A stretch of DNA of 5,203 bases from contig JAUWOI010000351.1 in assembly GCA_030612185.1 (NCBI GenBank), positions 1 to 5,203 of the forward strand. The letters are read 5' to 3'. Origin of the DNA: Anaerolineae bacterium. GTDB taxonomy: Bacteria > Chloroflexota > Anaerolineae > B4-G1. Under the pieces are notes generated by a model that had not been told where the DNA came from, searched no databases, and was given only the letters and a program-made list of their open reading frames with translations. Positions within the stretch are counted from its first letter, which is position 1, and each line of letters begins with the position of its first letter. The position numbers were made by a program, and so were the translations under genes. This document shows, piece by piece, positions 3,105 to 5,203 of the stretch.

Positions 3105-5203
3105 ATGGCGACGAAGTCCTCTGAAAATAACAGTGAGAATAACAACGGCAAGGTCGGTGCGGCGCTGGTCGTTGGCGCTGGCATTGGAGGCATCCAGGCA
3201 TCGCTCGACCTGGCGGAAGCCGGGTTCAAGGTATACCTGCTGGACAAAAGCCCCGCCATCGGCGGCACGATGGCGCAACTCGACAAGACTTTCCCCACCA
3301 ACGACTGCGCTATGTGCATCCTCTCGCCCAAGTTGGTGGAGTGCGGGCGGCACATCAACATCGAAGTGATGACCTACGCCGAACTGGAGGGTGTCGAAGG
3401 CGAGCCGGGCAACTTCACGGCGCGCGTGCGTCAGAAGCCACGTTACGTCATCGTGGATGAATGTACAGGCTGTGGCGACTGCGCGGCAGTCTGTCCCCTC
3501 ATCTGTTCCGACCAGTTCAACGCCGGCCTATCCGAGCGGCGAGCGGTCTACACACTCTATCCGCAGGCGATGCCCAACGCCTACGTCATCGAGAAGCGAG
3601 GCACTGCTCCCTGCCGGGACGCCTGCCCAGCAGGGGTCAGTGCGCAGGGCTATATCGCTCTAATCCGAGAGCAGCGCTACGTCGAGGCGCTGCAACTGAT
3701 TCGGGACCGCATTCCGTTTCCCAGTGTGTGTGGTCGCACGTGCCATCACCCGTGCGAGGGTAAGTGTACACGGCGCCAGGTGGATGAGCCGGTGGCCATC
3801 CAGGCGTTGAAACGATTTGTGAGCGACCAGGTTTATCAAGGTCACTATCCGCCCCCGGAGCCGGTGACGCTGACTCAGAAGGAGCACATCGCCATTGTGG
3901 GTGCCGGGCCCGCGGGTCTCACCGCCGCTCAGGACCTGATCAAGCAGGGATATGGGGTGACCGTCTTTGAAGCGCTGCCTGAGGCCGGGGGAATGATGCG
4001 CTTTGGTATCCCTGAGCAGCGTCTTCCCAAGGACATGTTGCGCCGGGACATCGCCGACATTCTGGCCCTCGGAGTGGAATTAAAGCTCAACACGCCTGTG
4101 ACCGACCCTGAGCAACTGTTGGAGGAAGAGTTTGACGCCGTCTACCTGGCCGTCGGCGTGTACGGCGATCCGCGCCTTGGCACTGAGGGAGAGGATCTGG
4201 AAGGTGTTGTTTCGGCCATCTCCCTGCTGCGCGATGTCAACCTTGGTCGTTTCCCCGACCTGGGGAAGCGGGTAGCAGTAGTCGGGGGCGGGATCACTGC
4301 AGTGGATGCGGCAACCACATCCCTCCGGCTGGGCGCTGAGGAAGTGTACCTCGTCTATCGCCGGAGCCGGGGCGAGTTGCCAGCCTATGGCTGGGAACTG
4401 GACGAGGCTGAGTCCGAAGAGGTCCGGCTGATCCAGCGGGCGGTTGCTACTCGCATCCTCGGAGAGAATGGCCGGGTGACGGGGCTAGAGTACGCCGAGG
4501 CGCGGCCCGGTCCACGTGGTCCGGACAAACGCCCGACCGTCGTGCCGGTCCCGGGCACGGAGCAGTTCCTAGAGGTGGATACGGTCGTGCGAGCACTCGG
4601 ACAGTCGTCCGATCTGTGGTATATGGACTCTCCATCCGATGCCTACTTGGGCGATCCCGAGACGTTGGCAAGCCAGATTCCCGGCATTTTCGCTGGGCCA
4701 GGCGTGAAGCCAGGGGCAGGCTTCGTCGTCAACGCCATCGCCCGGGGGCATCAAGCGGCTACCTCTATCCATCACTATCTTCAGGGCGAGCCCCTGGTGC
4801 AGCCCGAGCGTCGGGCCGTGCCGGTGGCGAAATGGTCAAAAGAAGAAGTGCGGGCGAAGGTTGCACAGGGGCTCATCGTCCCTCAACCTCGACAACCGCG
4901 TGTCATGCTGCCGGCGGCTGAACGGGCGAAGCAGTTCATCGAGGTGGATACGGGCTTCACGGAGAGCATGGCCCTTGCCGAGGCCGCTCGTTGCCTCAAC
5001 TGCGGCGTCTGCTCCGAATGTCACCAGTGTGTCGATGCCTGCCAGAAAGGCTGCATTGACCTCGACATGCGCGAGGAGATCATCGAACTGAACGTGGGTG
5101 GAGTCGTGCTGGTGCCGGGGTCGGAAACAATGCCCGGCGACATCCGGCCGGAGTTGGGTTATGGGCGGCTGCCCAACGTCGTCACCAGCATCGAGTTCGA
5201 GCG
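3105..5203 (+). CDS. hdrA: HdrA-type FAD protein with inserted GltD/NfnB-like NAD(P)H oxidoreductase module, 3'-truncated
   Basis: HdrA is the flavin subunit that splits or merges electron pairs in Hdr complexes. The frame is open for 699 codons to the window edge. Residues 17-165 are HdrA: GAGIGG (24-29), the NDCAMCILSPKLVECGRH stretch (C68, C71, C80) and CxxCxxCxxxCP (120-131). HdrA sequence then breaks. Residues 170-221 carry the GltD/DPD-type N-terminal Fe-S motif (C170, C174, C209, C213, C217, C221). GAGPAG (266-271) with AGGMMRFGIP is the FAD fold, and GGGITA (394-399) with RLGA and VYRRS is the NAD(P)H fold. The expected FAD-contacting GD near the end of this module reads GPGVKPG (531 on). 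Residues 630-650 hold seven closely spaced cysteines (CLNCGVCSECHQC and after), then HdrA resumes with an EEIIELNVGGVVLVPGSE stretch and PNVVTSIEFE. The insert implies that NAD(P)H can feed or drain the HdrA flavin (inference). The remaining HdrA C-terminus lies outside the window. It sits 134 bases after HdrCB, its likely partner. Confidence 0.92.
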   Translation, partial: MATKSSENNSENNNGKVGAALVVGAGIGGIQASLDLAEAGFKVYLLDKSPAIGGTMAQLDKTFPTNDCAMCILSPKLVECGRHINIEVMTYAELEGVEGEPGNFTARVRQKPRYVIVDECTGCGDCAAVCPLICSDQFNAGLSERRAVYTLYPQAMPNAYVIEKRGTAPCRDACPAGVSAQGYIALIREQRYVEALQLIRDRIPFPSVCGRTCHHPCEGKCTRRQVDEPVAIQALKRFVSDQVYQGHYPPPEPVTLTQKEHIAIVGAGPAGLTAAQDLIKQGYGVTVFEALPEAGGMMRFGIPEQRLPKDMLRRDIADILALGVELKLNTPVTDPEQLLEEEFDAVYLAVGVYGDPRLGTEGEDLEGVVSAISLLRDVNLGRFPDLGKRVAVVGGGITAVDAATTSLRLGAEEVYLVYRRSRGELPAYGWELDEAESEEVRLIQRAVATRILGENGRVTGLEYAEARPGPRGPDKRPTVVPVPGTEQFLEVDTVVRALGQSSDLWYMDSPSDAYLGDPETLASQIPGIFAGPGVKPGAGFVVNAIARGHQAATSIHHYLQGEPLVQPERRAVPVAKWSKEEVRAKVAQGLIVPQPRQPRVMLPAAERAKQFIEVDTGFTESMALAEAARCLNCGVCSECHQCVDACQKGCIDLDMREEIIELNVGGVVLVPGSETMPGDIRPELGYGRLPNVVTSIEFE

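Noticed and set aside
2622..3201. Antisense open frames with repeated FIVHCSL peptide
   Set aside because: The peptide repeat is the reverse-strand reading of the AACAATG array. Such frames arise automatically from heptads without stops on that strand and overlap HdrCB and HdrA coding sequence.
3580..3620. Possible frameshift or chimeric assembly at the HdrA/GltD boundary
   Set aside because: The frame is continuous by hand translation, the base composition does not change, and HdrA sequence resumes in the same frame after the insert, which a random join would not produce.
3133..3763. Several short + strand frames in the first part of the HdrA gene
   Set aside because: They are other-frame shadows. 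The HdrA frame from 3105 runs through all of them without a stop and contains all family motifs.

Overview
The window is one strand-biased, closely spaced redox gene cluster. All five genes are on the + strand and belong to the heterodisulfide reductase (Hdr) / MvhD electron-transfer world. Nothing else is encoded, and no RNA gene, transposase or CRISPR array is visible. The host looks like a GC-rich anaerobic bacterium. Heptanucleotide arrays between genes and an in-frame 'ALSLPKG' repeat inside a gene are, from general experience, common in uncultured Chloroflexota (Anaerolineae-like) genomes. That assignment is inference; anaerobic Desulfobacterota or a related lineage is not excluded.

Layout: 1-546 is the 3' part of an MvhD-like [2Fe-2S] subunit (start outside the window). 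548-1153 is an HdrC-like polyferredoxin with four [4Fe-4S] motifs. 1143-1598 is a second, divergent MvhD-like subunit whose first codons overlap the previous gene. 1675-2970 is an HdrC-HdrB fusion of HdrD type with both cysteine-rich CCG domains intact. 3105-5203 is an HdrA-type flavoprotein, open to the window end, whose HdrA sequence is interrupted by a complete GltD/NfnB-like NAD(P)H:flavin module. This last gene has no stop in the window; I translated it by hand and found it uninterrupted for 699 codons.

Working model: NAD(P)H could deliver electrons to the GltD-like module of HdrA, and MvhD subunits could connect HdrA to a further donor or acceptor. HdrA FAD would split or merge electrons between ferredoxin (through the polyferredoxin clusters) and the HdrCB non-cubane Fe-S active site. 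No hydrogenase, formate dehydrogenase or MetF gene lies in the window, so the true partners are unknown. In bacteria the HdrB site is unlikely to act on CoM-S-S-CoB; its substrate cannot be read from sequence.

The non-coding space is as notable as the genes. Three of the four gene junctions carry period-7 repeat arrays of different families: AACAATG at 1141-1184 and 2963-3019, ATTRGAG at 1601-1663, and a degenerate GGCTRAC type at 3032-3080. The AACAATG arrays run into coding sequence and supply stop and start codons. No clear promoter or terminator was found, consistent with an operon whose promoter lies upstream of the window.
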